Shown here piece after piece: positions 17,039-25,217 of a stretch of DNA of 32,000 nt. Source of the DNA: Coprothermobacter sp. (GTDB lineage: Bacteria > Caldisericota > Caldisericia > Cryosericales > Cryosericaceae). Position 1 is the stretch's first letter; each line of letters starts with the position of its first letter. The position numbers and the translations under genes were made by a program. The notes under the pieces were generated by a model. That model ran no database searches, was not told the origin of the DNA, and was given only the letters and a program-made list of their open reading frames with translations. The stretch lies in contig PNOG01000026.1 in NCBI GenBank assembly GCA_013824685.1, positions 1-32,000 of the forward strand. The letters run 5' to 3'.

Positions 17039-17925
17039 TGCCGGGCCTTTTCCGCAAGAAGGTCGACCAGCCCCGTCAGGAAGTCTCCCCCGCTGTCCAG
17101 CGCCACTGCGGACTCACGAGCGCTCGCAAGGTACTGCAATGCCCTTTCCCTTGCCTCAGCGAGCCCCAGCACGGTTACGTAGGTCGCCTTGCGGTTCTTG
17201 ACGTCCTGGCCCGCCGTCTTGCCGGTCTGCGCTTCGGTCGCACTGGCGTCTGCGATATCGTCCACGATCTGGTACGCCATGCCAAAGCTTTCGCCAAATG
17301 CGCGCAGTCTGCCCATGTCAGCCTCGCTGGCACAGCCGAAGATGCCCCCAAGCAGGACTGAAGCCTGGATAAGTGCGGCAGTCTTGTTCTTGTGGATGTA
17401 CTCGATCGTGCCCAGCTCGACATGTTCGTCACTGGAAGTGATGACGTCCATCGCCTGCCCGCCGACGAGGCCCTCTGCACCTGCCAGACCGGCCATCGTC
17501 CGTACCGCCTCGAGGCACCGTTCGGCGCCGAAGGCGCCCACCATCTGCGCGGACGAAAGCTCCTCGAACGCCAGGGTCAGCAGTGCGTCGGAAGCCAGAA
17601 GCGCCATGTCGTCGCCGTGGACCACGTGCGTCGTCGGCTTGCCGCGCCGCAGGTCGCTGTTGTCCATCGAGGGCAGGTCATCCTGAATGATGGAGTACGC
17701 GTGCACCATTTCGATGGCAGCGAGGACCGGCTTGATGCGCTCCCTGTCACGGGTACATGCTTCATAGACGGCAAGGCACAGAGCAGGCCGCACACGCTTG
17801 CCCGGCGAGAGCAGCGCATAGGACATCGCTGCATGCATGACAGACTCCTGCAGCGGAGCAAGGCACTCAGCCAGCACTCCGTCGATGTAGTGCGCTTCCT
17901 CGTTGAGACGGTCCCTGATGTCCAT
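17035..17925 (-). CDS. ispA: Farnesyl/geranylgeranyl diphosphate synthase (IspA type)
   Basis: A 296-residue trans-prenyl diphosphate synthase that condenses allylic diphosphates with IPP. The first Asp-rich motif is DDLPSMD at residues 82-88, preceded by EMVHAYSIIQ and followed by SDLRRGKPTTH, close to the Escherichia coli IspA pattern. The second Asp-rich motif is QIVDDIAD near 228-235. Product length (C15 versus C20) is not certain. ATG at 17925 has GGGAG 5 bases upstream; the frame open beyond it to 18060 belongs to the antisense of acyP. It lies 16 bases after acyP and overlaps dxs by 4 bases. Confidence 0.94.
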   Translation of the reverse strand: MDIRDRLNEEAHYIDGVLAECLAPLQESVMHAAMSYALLSPGKRVRPALCLAVYEACTRDRERIKPVLAAIEMVHAYSIIQDDLPSMDNSDLRRGKPTTHVVHGDDMALLASDALLTLAFEELSSAQMVGAFGAERCLEAVRTMAGLAGAEGLVGGQAMDVITSSDEHVELGTIEYIHKNKTAALIQASVLLGGIFGCASEADMGRLRAFGESFGMAYQIVDDIADASATEAQTGKTAGQDVKNRKATYVTVLGLAEARERALQYLASARESAVALDSGGDFLTGLVDLLAEKARH

Positions 17926-17941
17926 GTCAGCTCCCTTCTTT

Positions 17942-18187
17942 CTACCCGCAGCCATCCATGATCGTGTAGTCAACGTGGTCCACAGATGAGAAACGGCTCC
18001 CTTGCCTGAGCAATTCCACCAGGCGCAAGAGCCGCTGTTCGTCGCCCGATGCGACAACACGCACAGTACCGTCGTCCATGTTCTCGGCTCTGGCGTCGAT
18101 CCCGAGCTGAACTCCCGTCTGCTCCACGAAGTATCGAAACCCGACTCCCTGCACTCTGCCGGACACGTCCGCCACCAGGTTCTTCAT
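17942..18187 (-). CDS. acyP: Acylphosphatase
   Basis: An 81-residue acylphosphatase, which hydrolyses carboxyl-phosphate bonds. GRVQGVGFRYFV at residues 10-21 is the phosphate-binding loop with catalytic Arg18, and Asn36 in AENMDDGTV is the second catalytic residue. The length is slightly below the usual 90. The start ATG at 18187 has a poor ribosome-binding site. It lies 14 bases after nusB. In this operon its physiological substrate is unclear. Confidence 0.93.
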   Translation of the reverse strand: MKNLVADVSGRVQGVGFRYFVEQTGVQLGIDARAENMDDGTVRVVASGDEQRLLRLVELLRQGSRFSSVDHVDYTIMDGCG

Positions 18188-18201
18188 GAGCGCCCGCTCG
18201 G

Positions 18202-18618
18202 TCAGTCTCCCGCGCCTCCGACACCACGCAGGACGCCGTTCACAAAGCTCCCGGATTCGGCGCCGCCGAACTCTTTGGCCAGTTCAACAGCCTCGTTGGC
18301 TGCAATGGCGGTCTTGATCGGGGGCTTGCCATACTTCATCTCAAAAACGGCGATCGAAAGGATCACACGGTCGACGACAGCGACCCTGTCGATGCCCCAG
18401 TTCTGCGTGTGCGAGCCCACTTCGGCCAGAATGGCGTCCTGATGAGCCTGGACTCCCTGGATGAGCTTGAGTGCGTACGCCTGCACGAGCGGGGCCTCAT
18501 GAGCATACATGTCGAACGTCTGGTCATATGAGGCGTTGCCCTGCGCCAGACTGTACAGGACCTGCAGCGCTATCTCGCGCGAGCGCCGCCGGTTCTGAAC
18601 TCCCTGAGTCGTCGCCAT
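18202..18618 (-). CDS. nusB: Transcription antitermination factor NusB
   Basis: A 138-residue all-helical NusB that with NusE binds the boxA of rRNA leaders. RRRSREIALQVLYSLAQGN at residues 10-28 is the conserved N-terminal helix, and the C-terminal VELAKEFGGAESGSFVNGVLRGV is the family signature. Length is normal. The ATG at 18618 lies 3 bases after the asp23 stop. The link to efp upstream and to isoprenoid genes downstream is a common bacterial order. Confidence 0.95.
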   Translation of the reverse strand: MATTQGVQNRRRSREIALQVLYSLAQGNASYDQTFDMYAHEAPLVQAYALKLIQGVQAHQDAILAEVGSHTQNWGIDRVAVVDRVILSIAVFEMKYGKPPIKTAIAANEAVELAKEFGGAESGSFVNGVLRGVGGAGD

Positions 18619-18621
18619 GCG

Positions 18622-18945
18622 TCAGGCCCGCACGTCGGCGATATGGACGTTGACCTCCTGAATGTGGTACGGAGTGGAGGCTTCAACTTCCTTGGCGACA
18701 GCGCTCCGCACACTGCCGGCAAGCTTGCGAAGGTCCGTCCCGAATCGTCCGACAATGAACACGTCGAGCGTCAGCTCAAGGCCGCTTCGCGTGATGCTCA
18801 CACCATGAGGCTCGCGACCCTCGCGGTCCCAGAATGGAAAGTGCTCCTTGAGACCCTTCCACATCGACTCCACGCCCTCGACAGACAGGCAGGCGTGGAC
18901 GATGAGAGACTCCAGTGCAACGTCAGTGATGAGGACTTTGTCCAT
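18622..18945 (-). CDS. Asp23/Gls24 family envelope stress response protein
   Basis: A 107-residue protein of the Asp23/Gls24 (DUF322) family. The pattern ITDVALESLIVHACLSVEGVESM at residues 6-28 and a C-terminal VEASTPYHIQEVNVHIADV stretch match the family. Such genes commonly lie between efp and nusB, as here, where they are thought to relate to the cell envelope. No membrane segment is seen. ATG at 18945 is 4 bases after the efp stop; the site is weak, so coupling to efp is likely. Confidence 0.88.
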   Translation of the reverse strand: MDKVLITDVALESLIVHACLSVEGVESMWKGLKEHFPFWDREGREPHGVSITRSGLELTLDVFIVGRFGTDLRKLAGSVRSAVAKEVEASTPYHIQEVNVHIADVRA

Positions 18946-18949
18946 GTGC

Positions 18950-19510
18950 TTACTTGACCCTCTCGAGGTAGTCTCCGCTGCGGGTGTCGATGCGGACCTT
19001 GTCGCCTTCATTGACGAACAGCGGCACCAGGAGCGTGAACCCGGTCTCGATTTCGGCGGTCTTGTTGGCGCCCGTGGCGGTATCGCCCTTGATACCCGGC
19101 TCAGTGTGCGTGATGGTCGCCTCGATGAATGTGGGCAGCTCGACGCTGACCGGCTTCTCGAGGAAGTAGACGACATCGACCACGATGTTCTCGATCAGAT
19201 AGTTGGCGCCATCGCCAAGGTCATTCCTGGTCAGGCCGATCTGCTCGTAGGTCGCGGAGTCCATAAAGGTGTAAATGCCGTCGACGTCATAGAGATACTG
19301 CATCTTCTTGTGCTCAAGATATGCGCTCTTGACCTTCTCGTCCGGACGGAAGGTCTGCTCGACGACGTTGCCGGTCATGAGGTTCTTCATTTTGAGGCGG
19401 ACAAATGGGGAGCCCTTGCCGGGCTTGATGTGGGTGAACTGAATGACGGCAAACGCCTGACCGTCTATCTCAAACGTGACACCCGTGCGCAATTCATTGG
19501 CAGAAATCAA
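18950..19510 (-). CDS. efp: Translation elongation factor P
   Basis: A 186-residue EF-P, which rescues ribosomes stalled at polyproline. The loop KPGKGSPF has Lys32 at the tip, the residue modified in many species; no modifying enzyme (EpmA, EpmB or the Bacillus type) is visible in the window. All three beta-barrel domains are present, ending LVPLFVNEGDKVRIDTRSGDYLERVK. The start is TTG at 19510, confirmed by AGGAGG 7 bases upstream. First gene of the efp-asp23-nusB-acyP-ispA-dxs operon. Confidence 0.97.
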   Translation of the reverse strand: MISANELRTGVTFEIDGQAFAVIQFTHIKPGKGSPFVRLKMKNLMTGNVVEQTFRPDEKVKSAYLEHKKMQYLYDVDGIYTFMDSATYEQIGLTRNDLGDGANYLIENIVVDVVYFLEKPVSVELPTFIEATITHTEPGIKGDTATGANKTAEIETGFTLLVPLFVNEGDKVRIDTRSGDYLERVK

Positions 19511-19547
19511 CGTCTAACCTCCTGGTACTAGGCTGTCAATCGCGGCT

Positions 19548-19576
19548 ATTGTACACGCCAACCAGCGTTGCGTCAA
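19548..19576 (-). promoter_or_regulatory. Promoter of the efp-asp23-nusB-acyP-ispA-dxs operon
   Basis: Minus-strand TTGACG (19571-19576), a 17-base spacer and TACAAT (19548-19553). The transcript would start near 19541, leaving a leader of about 30 bases with the AGGAGG of efp. This near-consensus promoter marks the start of the operon. Confidence 0.8.
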
Positions 19577-19613
19577 GCGTTCACGCCCTCTGCACCGCCA
19601 CACTCTGGGGCAC

Positions 19614-20696
19614 TCAGGGGAGAACCAGCTCCTTCGGCAGCTCGGTCAATGACTCGAACCCAGTCGCTGTCACGATGACCGAATCCTCGATGCGCATGCC
19701 GTAGCGTCCAGGAAGGTAAACACCCGGTTCACAGGTGACGACCTGCCCGGGTTCGAGCACCGTGTCGGTCCCCTGGGAAAGGCGAGGCGCTTCATGAATC
19801 TCGAGCCCCACCCCATGCCCCAGGCCATGGGTGAAGTACTGCGCCAGTCCGCTCTCGTCGAGCTTGCCTCTCACGGCGGTGTCGACGGAACGGGAGCTCA
19901 CGCCCGCCTTGATGCAGTCGAGACCCAGCTGCTGTGCTCCACGCAGGTTTCCATAGACATCCAGGACGTCGGCAGGCTGTTCACCGAGCGCCACGGTCCT
20001 GGTGCAATCGCTCATGTACCCCTCGTAGTTGACACCGAAGTCGATGACGATGACATCGCCGTTCTGGATGGCCTTGCCGGAAGCGACCCCGTGCGGGAGT
20101 GCCCCTCGAGCGCCCGATCCTACGATCGTCGGGAAACTGGCGCCCTGGGCGCCCGCCTTCCGCATTTCGTATTCCAGCAGCGCGGCCGTTTCGTTCTCGG
20201 TCATGCCGGCCTTCAACTGGCCGATCATCGCGTTGAACGCCTTGTCCGCGACACGCCCCGCAGCGCGCATCATGTCCAGCTCGCGACTGTCCTTGACGAT
20301 GCGCATGCCTTCGACCACGCCCTCGGTCGGGACCATGGTCACCGACGGAAACGCCGAACGCATCTGTTCCGCCTGAACGAAGGAAACGCGTTCCTTCTCG
20401 AACCCGAGCCAATGGGCATGGCCCGCGACGAGCAGGTTCGCAATCGACCTGCTGAAGTGCCCAGTGTATTCGATGATGTCCACCCAGGGGCACTCTTCAC
20501 GCGCCTGTGTGGTGAACCGGCCGTCGACGACAAGGTGCATGGCGCCCTGGAGCGCGAGGAGGTACCCCTCTTCGCCCGTGAAACCGGTCAGATACCGCAT
20601 GCTGGGAGCTGCAAGCGTGAAGAAGGCGTCCACGTTCGCGCCGGACATGCGCTCTTGCAGCAGTTCAATCCTGTGTTCGTAGTACGAGTTTTCCAT
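19614..20696 (-). CDS. Xaa-Pro aminopeptidase/dipeptidase (M24 family)
   Basis: A 360-residue metallopeptidase that removes N-terminal residues before proline. The creatinase-like N-terminal domain covers about 1-130. The catalytic pita-bread domain has all five metal ligands: Asp219 (VIVIDFGV), Asp230 (MSDCTRT), His294 (HGLGHGVG), Glu323 (CEPGVY) and Glu337 (RIEDSV). ATG at 20696 has AAGGAG 7 bases upstream. It follows the small pilus gene by 24 bases and lies upstream of efp; pepP-efp adjacency is common. It may be read from the pilus operon promoter. PepP and PepQ cannot be separated here. Confidence 0.95.
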   Translation of the reverse strand: MENSYYEHRIELLQERMSGANVDAFFTLAAPSMRYLTGFTGEEGYLLALQGAMHLVVDGRFTTQAREECPWVDIIEYTGHFSRSIANLLVAGHAHWLGFEKERVSFVQAEQMRSAFPSVTMVPTEGVVEGMRIVKDSRELDMMRAAGRVADKAFNAMIGQLKAGMTENETAALLEYEMRKAGAQGASFPTIVGSGARGALPHGVASGKAIQNGDVIVIDFGVNYEGYMSDCTRTVALGEQPADVLDVYGNLRGAQQLGLDCIKAGVSSRSVDTAVRGKLDESGLAQYFTHGLGHGVGLEIHEAPRLSQGTDTVLEPGQVVTCEPGVYLPGRYGMRIEDSVIVTATGFESLTELPKELVLP

Positions 20697-20720
20697 CCTG
20701 CGTCTCCTTGAAGCCTGTGT

Positions 20721-21056
20721 CTATTCGAATGGATTGGTCTTGCCTGTCTCTCCGGGGATCGGCTGCGTGGCCACGGTCAGGAACGTCTGTCTCGTCTTGA
20801 GCTGGGTGTTGACGAGGTCAAGATTCTTGTGCTGAGCCACCTGGAACACTTGAGGCGTGGTAGGCGTGGTAGGCGTCAGCCCCATGCGAGGCAGAAAGTA
20901 GAAATTCCAGACGGAGAAGCTGGCCAGCAGGATCACGATGAAGATCCAGGTTCCCGCCGAAATCTTGACTCTGGGCTGCTTCCGCGGACGCGGCGCAACC
21001 TTCTTGCCTGCCGGAACCGTCTGAACCTTGGTCTTTGCTACTGCTTTCTGTGCCAT
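20721..21056 (-). CDS. Small single-pass membrane protein of the pil operon (PilP-like?)
   Basis: A 111-residue protein I do not recognise by family. It has a basic, Lys/Arg/Pro-rich cytoplasmic N terminus (1-35), one membrane helix (about 37-55), a Pro/Thr-rich stretch and a short outer part ending in TNPFE. Its place after pilM, pilN and pilO is where pilP normally lies, and PilP/GspC proteins carry a conserved (R/N)(D/N)PF motif between linker and HR domain. It lacks room for the PilP beta domain. The start ATG at 21056 has AGGAGG 5 bases upstream. Role inferred only from position and topology. Confidence 0.75.
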   Translation of the reverse strand: MAQKAVAKTKVQTVPAGKKVAPRPRKQPRVKISAGTWIFIVILLASFSVWNFYFLPRMGLTPTTPTTPQVFQVAQHKNLDLVNTQLKTRQTFLTVATQPIPGETGKTNPFE

Positions 21057-21065
21057 CACAGCCTC

Positions 21066-21725
21066 CTATTGCAGCGTGTCCGGCTGAGGAGCAGCCGGCG
21101 TTGCAGGAGCCGGCGCACCAACAATCGTCGCGTCAGGACTCAGAACCATCCACGCCGTCATGGAGCAGGTATACGGGTTGCCCTGACCGGGCAGTCCGAG
21201 GGTGCCGTGCGAGACGGTCAGATTCGAGGAAACCATGACATACTTGAACTTCGTGCGGAACGTCTCTTCGAACCGTCGCATGGTCGCGTAATCCTTGGCG
21301 GTGAAGTTCATCGTGACGCCGACGGTCTTGGCAAGCTTCACCTCCGCCGGCTGAGCGGCAGCGCGACCCTGACCCATGGAGGCATCCGAAATCTGAATGC
21401 TGGTGTACGTGATGCCGCCGGCCTTGCCGACCGCCTGAAGGTCGAGTAGAAAGCGTGTATGCTCGTGCTGGTCGAACAGTACGGGCGTAACCTGTGCAAG
21501 CTGGTCGATCCAGACCGAATAGGACTCGTTTTGCCTCACGAAGGCGTCGTGCAGCCGCTGGACCTCCTTGAGTGTGGACAGCTTCGCGTCGGCCTGTGTG
21601 ACCTGATCGCGCAGGTCCCGGAGCTGGACCAGCTGAGGGCTGAGCCCGTAGCGGTAGTAGAAGAAGCAGATGATGCCGAGCAGAAGGATCACGACGACAA
21701 GTTTGATCGGAATGTTCCTACCCAT
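21066..21725 (-). CDS. pilO: Type IV pilus inner-membrane platform protein PilO
   Basis: A 219-residue protein with one N-terminal membrane helix (7-25), a coiled coil (about 30-60) and a ferredoxin-like domain (about 85-195), the PilO layout. It pairs with PilN to link the PilM cytoplasmic ring to the pilus. The C terminus is Pro/Ala-rich. ATG at 21725 overlaps pilN by 8 bases and has GGAGGAGG 5 bases upstream. Sequence identity to known PilO proteins is low; the call leans on topology and the pilM-pilN neighbours. Confidence 0.85.
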   Translation of the reverse strand: MGRNIPIKLVVVILLLGIICFFYYRYGLSPQLVQLRDLRDQVTQADAKLSTLKEVQRLHDAFVRQNESYSVWIDQLAQVTPVLFDQHEHTRFLLDLQAVGKAGGITYTSIQISDASMGQGRAAAQPAEVKLAKTVGVTMNFTAKDYATMRRFEETFRTKFKYVMVSSNLTVSHGTLGLPGQGNPYTCSMTAWMVLSPDATIVGAPAPATPAAPQPDTLQ

Positions 21726-22296
21726 TCTTGCCTCCTCCCACCCATGTCAACGTCAAGTTCATGGTCGCCTTGGCCTGCGGCCCCTGAACCACCGTGCCAG
21801 TGGCATACGGAATCTGATAGCCGCTGATGTGCACGTCCTTGAACTTCGGGTCGGCGCTGAGCGCATTGAAGAAGCGCACCAGGTCGACGAACTGACTGCT
21901 GTTGACAGAAAGTTCGACGGTCCCGGGAATGGTCGTGATGTCCGTCTGGGTCACGATGCAGGCTTTGGGAAGGTCCTTCGCAAGATCATCCAGGAGCTGG
22001 TTCGTATTGACCTGCAGCTGCACGGCCGTCCCAAGGTTGGCCTCCATTGCCAGCGAGCGCTGGGCGAGCGCCCTGTTGAGGTCAAGCAGTTTCTGCTCGC
22101 CGCCCAAAGCGGCAATCTGCGCGTTGAGATCAGCCAGATGGTTTGTCGTCTGCTGGACGGTCCACCTTGCATAGCCATATGATGCGGCGAGCACCACGAG
22201 GACGGCAACCACGACGAAGATGAGCGTCTTGTCCTCGCGGGTGAGGCGTGTCTGTCTCCGCCTCCGTGCGTGTGGAACAAGGTTGATGGTTATCAT
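21718..22296 (-). CDS. pilN: Type IV pilus platform protein PilN
   Basis: A 192-residue protein. The N terminus ITINLVPH carries the INLVP motif (residues 4-8) that inserts into PilM. A membrane helix follows at about 24-44, then a coiled coil (50-90) and a ferredoxin-like periplasmic domain. ATG at 22296 shares one base with the pilM stop (TAATG), with GGAGGG 6 bases upstream. Together with PilM and PilO it forms the alignment complex. Confidence 0.92.
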   Translation of the reverse strand: MITINLVPHARRRRQTRLTREDKTLIFVVVAVLVVLAASYGYARWTVQQTTNHLADLNAQIAALGGEQKLLDLNRALAQRSLAMEANLGTAVQLQVNTNQLLDDLAKDLPKACIVTQTDITTIPGTVELSVNSSQFVDLVRFFNALSADPKFKDVHISGYQIPYATGTVVQGPQAKATMNLTLTWVGGGKNG

Positions 22297-23492
22297 TAGA
22301 GTCCCTCCGAACCAGGGCGATACGTCAGAAGGCTTTCGCCGACTGAAACAGGCTTGGCCTGGTGCCGGCCAGAGTGCTTTCTGGCAGCCGCCGCCTCAAA
22401 CTCACGAAGCGAAAGGCCGGTAGCCACACTGAACATGGGAGCCATCTCATTGAGATAGGATTCGGCAAACATGCTTGGGTCGTACTTGGCAACGTCGAGC
22501 AGCAGACGGTTCAACTCGACCGTGAAACCGGTCGACAATTCGACATAATCGGCGATACCCTTGAGATTGGCCGTACCGCCCGACAGGATCAGGTGCAGGG
22601 GGCGGTCGCTCTCGAACCGTGTCGTATAGTAGTTGAGGGACCGACGGATCTCGAGGACCAGCTCGTCGATGATGGGCAGAGCTGCCGACGTGGCGCGTTC
22701 TGCCTCGGAGTTGGCTTCGAGATTGGCATCCGGGTTCACGTTGACGGACTCCTGCTTCAGCTCTTCCGCACGCTCCGTATTGATGCCCAGAGCTGACGCG
22801 ATCGCCTGCGAAATCCGCGCCCCTCCGAACGGGATCATGCGCGTGAGCCGGATCATGGACTGGTCCGCAACATTGATGGACGTAATGGTCGACCCGATGT
22901 TGACCATGACAATCGTCTTTGCGTCCAGATCGGGCCGCTTGTAGGAGACATAGTCCACCAGGCGCAACTCTGCAAAGGGTTCCACCTCGATGAACACCGG
23001 CTCCAGCTGTGTCTTGCGGATGACTCCCATGAGGCCATTGACGATGTCCAGGGGAGCGGCGGCGACCAGGCAGTTTGCCTTGACGCCACCATCGTCCGTC
23101 TGAGATCGGGACAGCACCTGGTAGTCGAACACCGCCTCCTCGATGGGATAGGAGATGTGCTTCTCCATCTCCCACTTGACGATGTCCCCAAGGGGCTGGC
23201 GGGGGATCTCATCCACAGTGACCTGCTTGACCGTCACCAGCTGGCCCGAGACCGAAGCCGACACGCGCTTGCCCACAAAGGAGTGCAGTGAGAGCAGAGA
23301 CCCGAGCGCTTCGCTGATGATATCGCCCTTGGCGATCTTTCCCTCTTCAATGGATCCCTCGGGTGTTGGAACAACGCCGAAGTTGACCAGACTCAGTCCA
23401 TTCTTGTCTCGCTTGAACTGAGCCACCTTGATCGTGCTCGACCCAATATCTACTCCAATGATCGGTGTTGCCTTGTTTGCTAGCCCAAACAC
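22296..23492 (-). CDS. pilM: Type IV pilus assembly ATPase-like protein PilM
   Basis: A 398-residue actin-like protein that sits on the cytoplasmic side and binds the PilN N terminus. The phosphate-1 motif is IIGVDIGSSTIKVAQF at residues 11-26, VMVNIGSTITSINVAD is the second phosphate region, and LHLILSGGTANLKGI is the adenosine motif. The central SHS2 insertion is present. The start is GTG at 23492 with AAGGAGG 6 bases upstream. The C-terminal tail (about 375-398) extends beyond the actin fold. It follows the prepilin peptidase by 34 bases. Confidence 0.94.
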   Translation of the reverse strand: MFGLANKATPIIGVDIGSSTIKVAQFKRDKNGLSLVNFGVVPTPEGSIEEGKIAKGDIISEALGSLLSLHSFVGKRVSASVSGQLVTVKQVTVDEIPRQPLGDIVKWEMEKHISYPIEEAVFDYQVLSRSQTDDGGVKANCLVAAAPLDIVNGLMGVIRKTQLEPVFIEVEPFAELRLVDYVSYKRPDLDAKTIVMVNIGSTITSINVADQSMIRLTRMIPFGGARISQAIASALGINTERAEELKQESVNVNPDANLEANSEAERATSAALPIIDELVLEIRRSLNYYTTRFESDRPLHLILSGGTANLKGIADYVELSTGFTVELNRLLLDVAKYDPSMFAESYLNEMAPMFSVATGLSLREFEAAAARKHSGRHQAKPVSVGESLLTYRPGSEGL

Positions 23493-23526
23493 AGGGTGCC
23501 TCCTTATGCGCTCGACCGTCAGACGT

Positions 23527-24318
23527 CTACCTGTGGAACAGGGTTGCCAGATACCAGGTGATCAGGTCGTTTCCCGCAACAGCCGCGACATATGCCCCCA
23601 CGGCCATAGCGGGACCGAAGGGCATCGAATCCTTTCCTTTCTTCTTGAAGAACACCATCAGAACAACGCCAGCAGTCGCCCCAATGATAAAGGCCAGCAG
23701 CAAAAAAACAACAGCCAGGCGCCAGCCCAGGAACGCACCGAGCATGAGTCCCAGAGTCGCGTCACCCCATCCCATGCCGCCTCTCGAGAACAGGATGATC
23801 AGCGCGAACAACGCCGCACCGATTGCCGCTCCACCTGCGGCTCCCAGCAGACCATGCCATCCAGCAAGCGCGCCGAAGACCAGACCGATGGCGGTCCCTG
23901 GCAAGACGACCGCGTCAGGCACGAGGCCTGTTTCGAAGTCGATGATCCCGACCGCCAGCGCAAGGACCGTCATGATGGCAAACTTCAGGGCATCGACACT
24001 CCACCCCAGACCCCAGCCCAGACCGACAAACAACAGGCCGGTACACACCTCGGTCCAGAGATACCGGGCTCCGATCGCCGCATGACAGTATCGGCAACGG
24101 CCGCGCAGAAACACATAACTCCACACCGGGACTAGGTCGAGGACGCCCAGCTGGTGACCACAGGCCGGGCAGACGGAATGCCCTTTGACCCATTGTTCAT
24201 CGCGTGGTATGCGATAGGTGAGGACGCCGACAAAACTCCCCATGAAGGTGCCGGCAATGAAGCAGACGGCAAGAAACACCACCTCGGGAACTGCGCCCAG
24301 CAAGCCTGTCACAAGCAA
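23527..24318 (-). CDS. pilD: Prepilin peptidase / N-methyltransferase
   Basis: About 263 residues, a polytopic membrane aspartyl protease that cleaves prepilin leaders and methylates the new N terminus. The N-terminal part has GSFVGVLTYRIPRDEQWVKG and two CxxC pairs (SVCPACGH and RCRYCHA) for zinc. The catalytic Asp residues lie in GIIDFETGLVPD and GGMGWGDATLG (GxGD). About seven membrane helices are visible. The start is uncertain: TTG at 24318 has GAGAGG 5 bases upstream; GTG at 24312 is the alternative. First gene of the pil operon. Confidence 0.92.
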   Translation of the reverse strand: MLVTGLLGAVPEVVFLAVCFIAGTFMGSFVGVLTYRIPRDEQWVKGHSVCPACGHQLGVLDLVPVWSYVFLRGRCRYCHAAIGARYLWTEVCTGLLFVGLGWGLGWSVDALKFAIMTVLALAVGIIDFETGLVPDAVVLPGTAIGLVFGALAGWHGLLGAAGGAAIGAALFALIILFSRGGMGWGDATLGLMLGAFLGWRLAVVFLLLAFIIGATAGVVLMVFFKKKGKDSMPFGPAMAVGAYVAAVAGNDLITWYLATLFHR

Positions 24319-24401
24319 TCCATCCTCTCTGCACTCCTTTGTACGCTCAGAACAGCACCATACGACCTCTGAACGCTGCATGCGACTTCCAGTCGTGGGC
24401 T

Positions 24402-24410
24402 AGTATAGCA
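24402..24410 (-). promoter_or_regulatory. Extended -10 of the pil operon
   Basis: Minus-strand TGCTATACT: TATACT at 24402-24407 with TG one base upstream. No good -35 is visible. Transcription would start near 24395 and leave a leader of about 75 bases before the prepilin peptidase. Confidence 0.5.
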
Positions 24411-24487
24411 CACACCGCCGCTCGTTGTACATAGTCTGGACAACGACGTGCAAAATGCAAGACCTGCGCCTCCTAGACATAGAAAAA

Positions 24488-24503
24488 CCCCCTGACGAGG
24501 GGG
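24488..24503 (-). terminator. Terminator-like hairpin at the left end of array B
   Basis: Read on the minus strand: CCCCC, six-base loop, GGGGG, then TTTTT (24483-24487). This is the layout of a rho-independent terminator for transcripts coming from the DUF4143 ATPase gene through the array. Confidence 0.6.
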
Positions 24504-25076
24504 TGTAACAGGGGACAGACGTAGTTGTTGTGTAACAGGGGACAGACGTAGTTGTTGTAACATGCCTGTAGCAGGAGCAGGACTGGATTCCCGCCTGCGC
24601 GGGAATGACGGAGGTGATGCCTGTGTAACAGGGGACAGACGTAGTTGTTGTAACATGCCTGTAGCAGGAGCAGGACTGGATTCCCGCCTTCGCGGGAATG
24701 ACAGATGACCGACTGGACTCCCGCATGCGCGGGAATGACGGAGGCGATGCCTGTGTAACAGGGGACAGACGTAGTTGTTGTAACATGCTCGTAGTGGGGG
24801 CAGGACTGGATTCCCGCCTGCGCGGGAATGACGGGTGACCGACTGGATTCCCGCCTTCGCGGGAATGACGGAGGCGATGCCTGTGTAACAGGTGTAACAG
24901 GGGTCACACGTAGTTGTTGTAACATGCCTGTAGCAGGAGCAGGACTGGATTCCCGCCTGCGCGGGAATGACGGGTGACCGACTGGATTCCCGCCTTCGCG
25001 GGAATGACGGGTGACCGACTGGATTCCCGCCTTCGCGGGAATGACGGGTGACCGACTGGATTCCCGCATGCGCAGA
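24504..25076. repeat. Composite repeat array B
   Basis: Eight full palindromes of the type ATTCCCGCC-TG/TT-CGCGGGAAT start at 24587, 24680, 24717 (one mismatch), 24810, 24847, 24949, 24986 and 25023, plus a truncated one at 25060. Between groups lie four to five copies of tgtaacaggggacag plus cgtagttgttgtaacatgc (starting about 24504, 24531, 24623, 24753, 24889). The short spacers (gacgggtgaccgactgg) are themselves repeated. Long open frames on both strands here are made of repeat units and are not genes. The stretch 25077-25217 holds nothing recognisable except a gggaccgttccgttt motif. Confidence 0.95.
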
Positions 25077-25217
25077 TGACTGCAACTATCTCGGGACCGT
25101 TCCGTTTCTGTAGGTGCTGTCCATCGTCTCCCTTCCACGTTGCACACGGCTGCGATCACTAGTACGCGAGCAGCCGCATATCATTTCTCCATGGTACTGT
25201 TGTTGCCGCGCTTCCAT

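Noticed and set aside
24504-25076. CRISPR array, because of regularly repeated palindromes
   Set aside because: Spacers are not unique: they are themselves repeated, unit lengths vary, and no cas genes are present.
24309-25159. Long repetitive reading frames on the minus strand rich in FPRRRESS and NNYVCPLLH
   Set aside because: They are translations of the composite repeat in two frames, without ribosome-binding sites, and the same peptide appears from every array.
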